Shown in pieces: positions 44,240-51,194 of a stretch of DNA of 52,410 nucleotides. The stretch is from CAZPXH01 sp964591085 (GTDB taxonomy: Bacteria; Spirochaetota; Spirochaetia; DSM-27196; CAZPXH01). A program made the translations under genes and the position numbers. The DNA is taken from the NCBI GenBank assembly GCA_964591085.1, contig CAZPXH010000015.1:1-52410 (forward strand), written 5' to 3'. The notes under the pieces are model-generated. The model ran no database searches and was not told the DNA's origin. It was given only the letters and a program-made list of their open reading frames with translations. Numbering within the stretch: the first letter of the stretch is position 1; the number at the start of each line of letters is the position of its first letter.

Positions 44240-44245
44240 TATACT
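44240..44245 (+). promoter_or_regulatory. -10 element of the ParA-like gene
   Basis: TATACT, seven bases before ATG 44253, in the 22-bp gap behind argA. There is no Shine-Dalgarno sequence. Confidence 0.45.
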
Positions 44246-44252
44246 GCCGATC

Positions 44253-45044
44253 ATGACGACGATTGCGGTGTACAGCCCCAAAGGAGGGGTCGGAAAGACT
44301 ACAACCGCGGTGAACCTTGCCTGGATTGCTGCGGAGTCTGGTCTGCACGTGCTCTTGTGCGATCTGGATGCGCAGGGTGCTTCCACCTATCTGTTTGATC
44401 GCAAGGCCAAAAAGGAGGCGGCGAAACGGCTGCTCCGGGGAAAGGCCGAGCTCGGCAGGCTGATCAAGGAGACAGACCACGAGCGCCTGGACCTGCTTCC
44501 GGCAAGCCGGACCTACCGGGATCTGGATTTGCTCCTGGACGAAGAGAAAAAGTCCAGGCGGAAACTGAAGGATCTCCTGGACCGGGGTGCATCGGACTAT
44601 GATCTGGTTCTGATTGACGCGCCACCGCAGATGACGCTGCTCTCGGAGGCGATCCTCCGGGCGTCTCGGGGTCTGATAGTGCCGGTGATTCCCACGCCGC
44701 TTGCCATCCGCATGATTGATGAGCTGCAGGAGATGCTTGCGGAGCGCAACTTCCGCGTTGAGGACATCCTGATGGTCTTCACCATGGTGGACCGCCGAAA
44801 GCGAATCCATCGTGAGATTGCGGAGAGTCGCGCGGGGCGCTACTGGGAGGGCGATGTTCGCAGCGCGCCGCTCATCGCAGAGACCCTGGTCCCGCTACGC
44901 AGTGACATTGAGCAGATGAGCGTTACCAGAAAGCCCGTGGCCGCATCCCGCTCTGCCCGCGGATCTGCGCCCATTTTCCGCGCGCTTTGGCATGAAGTGG
45001 ATCAGCTCTTTGGCCTGACCGGATCAACCGCCGCGCAGTCCTGA
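44253..45044 (+). CDS. ParA/Soj-family ATPase, orphan
   Basis: This is a 263-residue deviant Walker-type ATPase. The deviant Walker A is SPKGGVGKTTTAVNLAW (residues 8-24, with both conserved lysines), switch I is LCDLDAQGASTYLF and Walker B is YDLVLIDAPPQMTLLSEA. A Lys/Arg-rich stretch (EEKKSRRKLKDLL) lies in the middle. ParA proteins position DNA or protein cargo by ATP-dependent nucleoid binding. No parB, parS-like repeats or mipZ-type partner is visible, so this may serve a non-chromosomal cargo. It is transcribed from its own -10 rather than as part of argA. The C-terminus is Ser/Ala-rich. Confidence 0.9.
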   Translation: MTTIAVYSPKGGVGKTTTAVNLAWIAAESGLHVLLCDLDAQGASTYLFDRKAKKEAAKRLLRGKAELGRLIKETDHERLDLLPASRTYRDLDLLLDEEKKSRRKLKDLLDRGASDYDLVLIDAPPQMTLLSEAILRASRGLIVPVIPTPLAIRMIDELQEMLAERNFRVEDILMVFTMVDRRKRIHREIAESRAGRYWEGDVRSAPLIAETLVPLRSDIEQMSVTRKPVAASRSARGSAPIFRALWHEVDQLFGLTGSTAAQS

Positions 45045-45119
45045 CCGCATCCGCGGCAGCGCAATCCTCAGCAGAGCCGCCGCAACTAGAGCCCGAGCGA
45101 AGGCGCCGGGAATCTTGTC
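45024..45119 (-). pseudogene. Possible remnant of a BioY-like membrane protein C-terminus
   Basis: On the minus strand a short open stretch reads KIPGAFARALVAAALLRIAL followed by PRMRSGLRGG and a stop inside the ParA-like gene. The pattern, Pro-Gly then a hydrophobic helix and basic end, resembles the last helix of BioY/ECF substrate-binding proteins. There is no upstream part of such a gene. It may be chance; it is listed because two other remnants exist in the window. Confidence 0.25.
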
Positions 45120-45183
45120 CCGGGCGCAAGGACCTCGATATCTTTCCCATAAGCATAGCAGCCGCAATCCCGGAGGTTTCGCC

Positions 45184-47049
45184 GTGGGACACCACGAATT
45201 TCAGACCGAAGTCGGTCAACTGCTCCATCTCATCACGCACTCGCTGTACAGCAACCCGGAGATCTTCCTCCGCGAGCTGATTTCCAACGCCTCCGACGCT
45301 TTGGACAAGCTGAAGTACCTCAGCCTTCAGGATGACCGCTATCGGGACCTTGCCGGTGAGTTATCCATTGAGGTGCGCTTCACCGAGGGCGATGGCGCGC
45401 TCATTGAAGTTTCCGACAACGGGGTCGGTATGAACGAGCAAGACCTGGTCTCCAGTCTTGGCACTATTGCGCGGAGCGGCACACGGGACTTCCTTGCCGG
45501 GCTTTCCGGAGATGCCAAAAAGGACTCCGGTCTCATCGGACAGTTCGGTGTTGGCTTCTACAGTGCCTTCATTGTCTCAGACACGGTAGACGTGATCTCC
45601 CGCAAGGCGGGTGAGGACAGCGCGTGGAAGTGGACGAGTGACGGAAAAGGAAGCTACGAGATCAGCCCCGCAGAACGACAGGGGCACGGCACCACGGTCA
45701 TCTGCCACCTCACTGAAGACGGCAAGCGATTCGCGAGTCGATATCAGCTGGAGCAGATCATCCGCAAGTACTCCGACCACATTGCCTTTCCCATCTTCCT
45801 GCACTTTGAACAGAAGGATTACGACAGCAAGGGCAAGGAGACCGGAAGCAGTCATCAGCGCGAGCAGGTTAACCGGGCAAGCGCAATCTGGCGCCGCCCG
45901 AAGTCCGAGCTGACGGAAGAAGAGTACAAGAGCTTCTTCCAGGCCCTCGGCCACGATGATGGAGATCCGCTGATCACCCTCCACACCCAGGCGGAAGGGA
46001 CCCTGGAGTACACCACGCTCTTCTACGTGCCGGAAAAGGCCCCCTTTGATCTGTACTACGCCGATTACCGGCCCGGCGTGAAGCTCTACGTGAAGCGGGT
46101 GTTCATCACGGATGACGAGCGCGAGCTGATGCCAACCTGGCTGCGCTTTGTCCGGGGAGTGATTGACAGTGAAGACCTCCCGCTGAACGTGAGTCGAGAG
46201 ATCCTCCAGCAGAACCGCGTCCTGCAGACAATCAAGTCACAAAGCGTGAAGAAGCTCCTCGGCGAGTTTGCCCGCATCGCGGTGCAGGAGCCGGAGCGCT
46301 ACGAGCAGTTTGTGGCCCAGTACAACCGGCCGCTCAAGGAAGGCCTGTACCAGGACTTCAGCCACCGCGAACAGCTCATGGACCTGGTCCGCTTCAAGTC
46401 TACCGAGGCGGAGGGCTACACGTCCCTGGCCAAGTACGTGGAGCGAATGCTTGCGGACCAGAAGGCCATCTACTACCTGTCCGGCGGGACCGAGGCAGCG
46501 CTCCGCAACTCGCCGCTTCTGGAGGCCTACCGGAAGCGCAAGCTGGAAGTGCTCATCATGCACGATGACATTGATGAGCTGATTGCGCCGGTCATCGGGC
46601 GATACAAGGACCACGAGCTCAAGGCCATCAACCGAAGCGATGCGAATCACGACATCACCTCCGATGTGGACGAGGACACCCGCAAGCAGGCTGAGCCGGC
46701 GGTGGACAGGATCCGGAAGGCGCTCGGCGACCGCGTGAAGGACGTCCGCCTCTCAACCCGCCTCACCGACAGCCCCAGCGCGGTGGTGGTGGACGAAGGC
46801 GATCCCACTTGGGCCCTGCAGCAGATGATGAAGGCCCTCGGTCAAGGTGAGGAATCGCCAACCAAGCCGATTCTGGAGATCAACCCGTCCCATCCGGTGG
46901 TGCTGCGGATTGCCAGGGATTCCACCGATGACACGGTCTCCGACCTGAGCGCCATCCTCCTGGACCAGGCGCTCCTGGTGGAGGGTGTGGCCCTTCCGGA
47001 TCCTGCGGACTTCATCAGGCGCGTGAACCGGGTGATATCCGGCGCCTGA
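45184..47049 (+). CDS. htpG: Chaperone protein HtpG (Hsp90)
   Basis: This is a 621-residue Hsp90 chaperone. The N-terminal GHKL ATPase domain has LRELISNASDALDKLKYLSL (Glu and Asn of motif I), VSDNGVGMNEQDL, and GQFGVGFYSAFIVSD. The middle domain has LYVKRVFITDDERELMPTWL and PLNVSREILQQN with the catalytic Arg, and a C-terminal dimerisation domain follows. I chose GTG 45184 (then HHEFQTEVGQLLHLI), which has GGAGG seven bases upstream and matches the family N-terminus. The open frame back to 45115 has no family similarity. Unlike most genes here it has a clear ribosome-binding site, in keeping with strong induced expression. Confidence 0.96.
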   Translation: MGHHEFQTEVGQLLHLITHSLYSNPEIFLRELISNASDALDKLKYLSLQDDRYRDLAGELSIEVRFTEGDGALIEVSDNGVGMNEQDLVSSLGTIARSGTRDFLAGLSGDAKKDSGLIGQFGVGFYSAFIVSDTVDVISRKAGEDSAWKWTSDGKGSYEISPAERQGHGTTVICHLTEDGKRFASRYQLEQIIRKYSDHIAFPIFLHFEQKDYDSKGKETGSSHQREQVNRASAIWRRPKSELTEEEYKSFFQALGHDDGDPLITLHTQAEGTLEYTTLFYVPEKAPFDLYYADYRPGVKLYVKRVFITDDERELMPTWLRFVRGVIDSEDLPLNVSREILQQNRVLQTIKSQSVKKLLGEFARIAVQEPERYEQFVAQYNRPLKEGLYQDFSHREQLMDLVRFKSTEAEGYTSLAKYVERMLADQKAIYYLSGGTEAALRNSPLLEAYRKRKLEVLIMHDDIDELIAPVIGRYKDHELKAINRSDANHDITSDVDEDTRKQAEPAVDRIRKALGDRVKDVRLSTRLTDSPSAVVVDEGDPTWALQQMMKALGQGEESPTKPILEINPSHPVVLRIARDSTDDTVSDLSAILLDQALLVEGVALPDPADFIRRVNRVISGA

Positions 47050-47059
47050 GGGCTTCTGC

Positions 47060-47782
47060 CTAGCCCGCGTTCACCAGGGGCCAGCCCCGTTTGCGCGCCT
47101 GCGCCGCCAGACGCCGGTCCGGCCGCACCGGGATAGGCCAGCCGCAGCGCTCCAGCAGCGGAAGATCATGGATGCTGTCACTGAGAAAGGCACAGGCCTG
47201 GAGCGTCAGCCCATTTGCCGCGGCCCACTCCTCCGCGCGGCGAGCTTTTTCCGGCCCGTAGCACGGCGGTCCCACCAGGGAGCCGCTTGCAATGTTGCCA
47301 GAGAACTCCAGCCGGGATGCGATGACATCCGCCGCCGGGATTTCGGACGCCAGCGCGCGCACTGCAATCTCCAGACTTGCGGTGGCAAGGACAATGCGCG
47401 TGCCCATGCTCGCCACGGCGCGGAGTGCGTCTACCAGGGGCCAGATCACGTCCTCGCGCACCCGGGTTTCCCACGCGTCTGCCGCTATGGCCTCAAGCTG
47501 TTCGCGATTTGCCCCGGCGATGGGCATTGCCGCCTGGGCAAGCTCCTCGTGGCTGATGGCCCCCAGCCGGTAGCGCAGGTAGTAGATAGGCAGCGCAAGA
47601 AAGAATCGTGGTGCCGCTATTCCTGACTTTCGGGCAGACTGGGCCAGGCGTCTGCCGGTGGAAATTCGGGTAAGGGTATGGTCCACGTCCACCAGGGCCA
47701 CGCTGCACCCGGCCAGCAGGTCCGGGAGCGCTTCTGCCGGGTAGACACCCGACTGCGGCTTGTGGTCTGGTCCGCCCGTCAC
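47060..47782 (-). CDS. HAD-superfamily IB hydrolase (SerB-like phosphatase family)
   Basis: This is a 240-residue phosphatase-fold protein. Motif I is ALVDVDHTLTRIST (nucleophile Asp and acid Asp). A helical cap region follows (FFLALPIYYLRYRLGAISHE). Motif II/III is RIVLATASLEIAVRAL, and motif IV is ACAFLSDSIHDLPLLE. The order fits the HAD-IB group that includes phosphoserine phosphatases and membrane-lipid-related phosphatases; the substrate cannot be decided. It starts in a GTGA overlap with the aroA stop codon, so it is coupled to aroA. It converges on htpG with a 10-bp gap. Confidence 0.87.
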   Translation of the reverse strand: MTGGPDHKPQSGVYPAEALPDLLAGCSVALVDVDHTLTRISTGRRLAQSARKSGIAAPRFFLALPIYYLRYRLGAISHEELAQAAMPIAGANREQLEAIAADAWETRVREDVIWPLVDALRAVASMGTRIVLATASLEIAVRALASEIPAADVIASRLEFSGNIASGSLVGPPCYGPEKARRAEEWAAANGLTLQACAFLSDSIHDLPLLERCGWPIPVRPDRRLAAQARKRGWPLVNAG

Positions 47783-49053
47783 GCGCGCAGTCCGTCCAGC
47801 ATGGTGTAGAAGCCGGGATAGGTGATGTCGGCTGCTTCCGCACCGTCCACTTCCACCGGGCCATCTGCAATGAGCCCTGCTACCGAAAGCGCCATTGCCA
47901 CCCTATGGTCTCCGTGGCTGCGGACGCTTCCGGAGCTGACTCTCCCATCAGGGCGGGGATACACGGTGATTCCATCCGGATGCTCCTCACACCGAACGCC
48001 CAACCGGGCGAGCTCTTCCGCCATTACCGCCACCCTATCTGTCTCCTTGGCCCGGGCGTGTGCCACGTTCACCAGGGAGAGCGGCTCCCGGCACACGCAG
48101 CCTGCAACCGCAAGGGCCGGAAGCGCATCCGGGATGTCATTGCAGTTAATCCGGCCGCCTTGCAGGCGCCGATCACGCGGCCCGGACACGGTGATCCGGT
48201 CATCACAGGGCGTGACATCACAGCCCTGATTCCCGAGGTGACCGAGCACTGCTGCATCTCCCTGGGGGTCATCCGCCTTCAGTCCACCAAGGTGTACCCG
48301 GCCGCCAGTGATGGCTGCAGCCACCGCCGGGAAACTCGCCGAGGAATAGTCGCCGGGGATGGCTTCCTGGAAGCCCGGAATGATCTGAGCGCCGGGGAAC
48401 TGGAAACAGCGGAGGTCCTGTCCGGTCTCGTATCGGATTCCCAGGCGATCCAGCCACCAGAGGGTCATTCGCACGTAGGGAACCTCATTGAGGATTCCTA
48501 CCCGGATCTCAAGCGGCTCCGGGGCAGCAGCGCCGAGGAGCAGAAGCGCGGAGAGATACTGGCTAGTCGGCGCATCAACGTGGCACCTGCCGCCGCGGAT
48601 CGGGCCGCGCACGGAAAGCGGCGCGCACCCGGGTTCACCGTGCTCCGTGATTTCGGCGCGAAGCTGCCGGAGCGCAGCAATCAGTAGTGACGCACTCCGC
48701 GCGCGGAGTTGTGCATCTCCGTCCATGGTCAGTGGCGTTTCTCCCAGCGCGGCGAGTGCCATTCCCAGGTACAGGCTGGTCCCGGAGTTTGCGAGGTCTA
48801 CCGTCCTTGCGGCGATGCGCGGCGGAACACCGGTACCGTCCAGCAGGAGGCTGCCGCCATCCGGCTCAACCCCCGCTCCCAGTGCAGCAGCGAGCCTGAC
48901 AGCGGCGCGGGTGTCCCCGGAATCAAGCGGGTTCTCCAGCCGGGACCAGCCGGATGCAAGGCTTGCCAGGAGCAGCCCGCGGATGGTGTGGGACTTTGAA
49001 GCGGGAATTTCTACAGATCCCTCTATTTGACTTGGATAACTCTTGTAACGCAT
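47779..49053 (-). CDS. aroA: 3-phosphoshikimate 1-carboxyvinyltransferase (EPSP synthase)
   Basis: This is a 424-residue shikimate-pathway enzyme joining PEP to shikimate 3-phosphate. Characteristic sites are EIPASKSHTIRGLLLASLAS (substrate-binding Lys/Ser), DLANSGTSLYLGMALAALGE, HVDAPTSQYLSALLLLGAAA, NCNDIPDALPALAVAG, HARAKETDRVAVMAEELARL and SHGDHRVAMALSVAGLIADG. I chose ATG 49053, at the family N-terminus (RYKSYPSQIEGSVEI); an extension to 49131 is open but lies in the divergent gene. The first PEP-loop position has NSGTS (the common form is NAGT), a variation seen in many bacterial AroA proteins. GGAG lies five bases before the ATG. Confidence 0.94.
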   Translation of the reverse strand: MRYKSYPSQIEGSVEIPASKSHTIRGLLLASLASGWSRLENPLDSGDTRAAVRLAAALGAGVEPDGGSLLLDGTGVPPRIAARTVDLANSGTSLYLGMALAALGETPLTMDGDAQLRARSASLLIAALRQLRAEITEHGEPGCAPLSVRGPIRGGRCHVDAPTSQYLSALLLLGAAAPEPLEIRVGILNEVPYVRMTLWWLDRLGIRYETGQDLRCFQFPGAQIIPGFQEAIPGDYSSASFPAVAAAITGGRVHLGGLKADDPQGDAAVLGHLGNQGCDVTPCDDRITVSGPRDRRLQGGRINCNDIPDALPALAVAGCVCREPLSLVNVAHARAKETDRVAVMAEELARLGVRCEEHPDGITVYPRPDGRVSSGSVRSHGDHRVAMALSVAGLIADGPVEVDGAEAADITYPGFYTMLDGLRA

Positions 49054-49066
49054 CGCGACTCCGTTG

Positions 49067-49072
49067 ATAGTA
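49067..49072. promoter_or_regulatory. Symmetric -10 hexamer shared by aroA and the GHKL gene
   Basis: The bases read TAGTAT on the plus strand and ATACTA on the minus strand, inside TGATAGTATCA (49064-49074), a palindrome with a one-base centre. Plus-strand use gives TAGTAT, then a 21-base stretch with GGAGG before ATG 49094; minus-strand use gives TACTAT, offset by one base (49068-49073), 14 bases before the aroA ATG. TTGTAA (plus, 19 bp) and TTGCCG (minus, 16 bp) are possible -35 elements. Confidence 0.45.
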
Positions 49073-49093
49073 TCAGGATGGAGGCAGCCGGCA

Positions 49094-49786
49094 ATGCCTG
49101 ACCCCGCCACCGAATCCAGCCAGGACTTCACTGATCATCGCGAACTGGTGGTTCAGGCACTCCAGAAAGGCGAAGTGCTGTCTATTGAGACGATTGGCTA
49201 TCGCGCGGACGAGCGAAGGCTGGTTACCTCCGTGCTGGAAACCTTCCTCCACGAGCTTGAAAGCCATGACGGCTTTGCCGGCCTGTTGACCTACTCCCTT
49301 AACGAGGTTGCCACCAACGCCTGGAAAGCAAACGTAAAGCGCGCCTGGTTTGAGTCTCAGGGCCTGAACATCGACGATCCCGGCCACTATGAGGCCGGGA
49401 TGGAGAAGTTCCGTACCGAGGTCCTCGGCAGCAGAGATCTGGAACTCCTGAAGAGCCGAACCGAACCGCTGTACATCCGTGTGCATTTCCATTTCCGGGA
49501 TGATGAGTTTCTCATTGTGGTCCGCAACAACAGTCAACCGACGGAGCAGGAGATGCGCAAGATTGAGGAACGGCTGAAGCTGGCCCGGACCTTTGACAGC
49601 ATATCAGACGTCCTGGACCAGATTGAGGACACGTCCGAGGGCGCTGGCCTTGGCCTGTTTACCATGCTCACAGCGCTGAAGAACAAGGGCTTTAGTGAGG
49701 ACGCCTTCCGTTTCTTCCGTACTGACCAGGAAACGGTGGTTGCCTTCCGCCTCCGCCACGATCAGGGCTTCCGTCGGAACAGATAG
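49094..49786 (+). CDS. GHKL (histidine-kinase-like) ATPase-fold protein
   Basis: This is a 230-residue soluble protein. SLNEVATNAWKANVKRAWFE near residue 80 is the N-box of the GHKL fold, FLIVVRNNSQPTE a diverged D-box, and EGAGLGLFTMLTALKNKGFS the G-box. This resembles the ATP-binding domain alone, without a His-phosphotransfer domain or sensor, as in anti-sigma kinases (SpoIIAB/RsbW-like). A large insertion with LNIDDPGHYEAGMEKFRTEV sits between the N- and D-boxes. I chose ATG 49094 with GGAGG nine bases before it over a TTG at 49064. No sigma factor or anti-anti-sigma gene is adjacent, so a partner-switching role is only a guess. Confidence 0.75.
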   Translation: MPDPATESSQDFTDHRELVVQALQKGEVLSIETIGYRADERRLVTSVLETFLHELESHDGFAGLLTYSLNEVATNAWKANVKRAWFESQGLNIDDPGHYEAGMEKFRTEVLGSRDLELLKSRTEPLYIRVHFHFRDDEFLIVVRNNSQPTEQEMRKIEERLKLARTFDSISDVLDQIEDTSEGAGLGLFTMLTALKNKGFSEDAFRFFRTDQETVVAFRLRHDQGFRRNR

Positions 49787-49802
49787 TCCGGTTACAAGCC
49801 GA

Positions 49803-49808
49803 TACACT
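49803..49808 (+). promoter_or_regulatory. -10 element of the transglutaminase-like gene
   Basis: TACACT, seven bases before ATG 49816, in the 29-bp gap behind the GHKL gene. Confidence 0.4.
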
Positions 49809-49815
49809 GGAACAG

Positions 49816-51165
49816 ATGGCACGGCGGAAGAAGCAGGGCTGCTGCGACGATGATCGTGATGTCAGCGTGGACTGGGACGACGTGGAACGCCGCGCCGAGT
49901 CCAGTGGATCCCGAGGGCTCCAGTACTTCCTGGAGCGGGAACGGCAACGGCGGCGGGAAGACCAGCGGGACCGCGGACAGAGCTCCGGGATCTGGCGAGC
50001 CACCGCCGTGGCGCTGGTTGCGCTGCTGCTCTTTCTCTTTGTTCAGCGAACTGTCTTTGGCCAGAATCTGGTTTCCAGCCACGGCGGGTTCATCATTGAT
50101 CCTCCCATCACCTGGTCCCTGGGTGCCCAGACGGAGCAGTCACTGACCTGGTACAGCCCGGACGGCACGGCGCTGTTGCGCATCCTCTCCATTCCGGGGA
50201 CCGCCGCGGCAAGCGCACGCGAACTCGCCGAGGCTCAGGTAGCCGATCTTGGCGCCGAGGGCGACATCGCCCCATTTCGCTTTCACGACACCGACGCCGC
50301 ATTTGCGGATCTGAGCTTCAGCATTCAAGGGATAGCCGTCCGCGGATATGCGGCGTTCATCAACGGGGAAGACCGCGATTTTGCCATCCTGTCGGTAGCG
50401 GCTGAAGGTGCGTTGTCCGCACGGCATGACGAGATTCTCTCCGCCCTGGACAGCTTTGGCAGGTCCGCGGCGGATGCCGCGCTGTCCGGACCGGTGAGCA
50501 CCTTCTTCAGTGACGGACCGCCTGGACGCGAGCTCCCGGTGCGTCTGCAGATTGGCGATGCAAGCGTGGTCTACCGAGCGGACCCGGTGACGATTGATGC
50601 GTCCCAGGTCCTCATTGATCGGGAAGCCCGGATTCTTGCGCAGTTCAGCACGCCGCGTGGTCCCCAGGGACCGTGGCTTGAGGCGTGGCGGCGATTCTAT
50701 CGGGTGGTGTACCGAGATAGCGTGGCCGCGGTGGTTCCCCTGGTGGATCAGCTGCTGTCCGAGCCGGGCTTCCTTGCGAGCCCGGATTTGCCCTCCGTTC
50801 TCCTGGACTGGCTCCAGGAGTTTGGCTACGGCCGGACCGGCACCCTCGCTGACTTCCAGAGCCCCATTGGCTGCATCGTGGATGGGTCCGGGGACTGTGA
50901 CAGCCTTGGACTCCTGTACGCCATCATGCTCCACGAACTCGGCTATGACGCGGTCCTGATGGTGAGCCTGGTCCACGCGCACGCGATGGTTGGAGTGGCG
51001 GTGGACGGCCCCGGAGCGCGCTTCCCGTTTGAGGGAAGCAGCTTCCTGGTGGCCGAACTCACCGCGGACGTGGCCATCGGCCAGATTGACGCCACCATGG
51101 CGGATCCAACCGACTGGTTTGGGGTACGCCTTGATCCGCTGCGCGGTGCTGCCGGGCTGAACTGA
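49816..51165 (+). CDS. Membrane-anchored transglutaminase-like (papain-fold) protein
   Basis: This is a 449-residue protein. A charged cytoplasmic N-terminus (with CC and DDD clusters, then an Arg-rich stretch to about residue 58) precedes one membrane helix (IWRATAVALVALLLFLFVQ). A large outer region follows with two parts: a beta-rich domain of about 200 residues (ITWSLGAQTEQSLTWYS...) and a C-terminal transglutaminase-like domain. Cys361 in VDGSGDCDSLGLLYAIMLHE, followed by His387/His389 in LVHAHAMVGVAVDG, fits the Cys-His dyad of that fold. The final Asp position is uncertain (possibly in the VAIGQIDATMADP region). It may be a protease, amidase or cross-linker at the envelope; the target is unknown. 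Confidence 0.8.
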   Translation: MARRKKQGCCDDDRDVSVDWDDVERRAESSGSRGLQYFLERERQRRREDQRDRGQSSGIWRATAVALVALLLFLFVQRTVFGQNLVSSHGGFIIDPPITWSLGAQTEQSLTWYSPDGTALLRILSIPGTAAASARELAEAQVADLGAEGDIAPFRFHDTDAAFADLSFSIQGIAVRGYAAFINGEDRDFAILSVAAEGALSARHDEILSALDSFGRSAADAALSGPVSTFFSDGPPGRELPVRLQIGDASVVYRADPVTIDASQVLIDREARILAQFSTPRGPQGPWLEAWRRFYRVVYRDSVAAVVPLVDQLLSEPGFLASPDLPSVLLDWLQEFGYGRTGTLADFQSPIGCIVDGSGDCDSLGLLYAIMLHELGYDAVLMVSLVHAHAMVGVAVDGPGARFPFEGSSFLVAELTADVAIGQIDATMADPTDWFGVRLDPLRGAAGLN

Positions 51166-51180
51166 CCTATGAGGACGGTC

Positions 51181-51186
51181 TATATT
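51181..51186 (+). promoter_or_regulatory. -10 element of the beta-helix gene
   Basis: TATATT, eight bases before GTG 51195; no Shine-Dalgarno sequence in between. Confidence 0.45.
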
Positions 51187-51194
51187 ATGCACCG

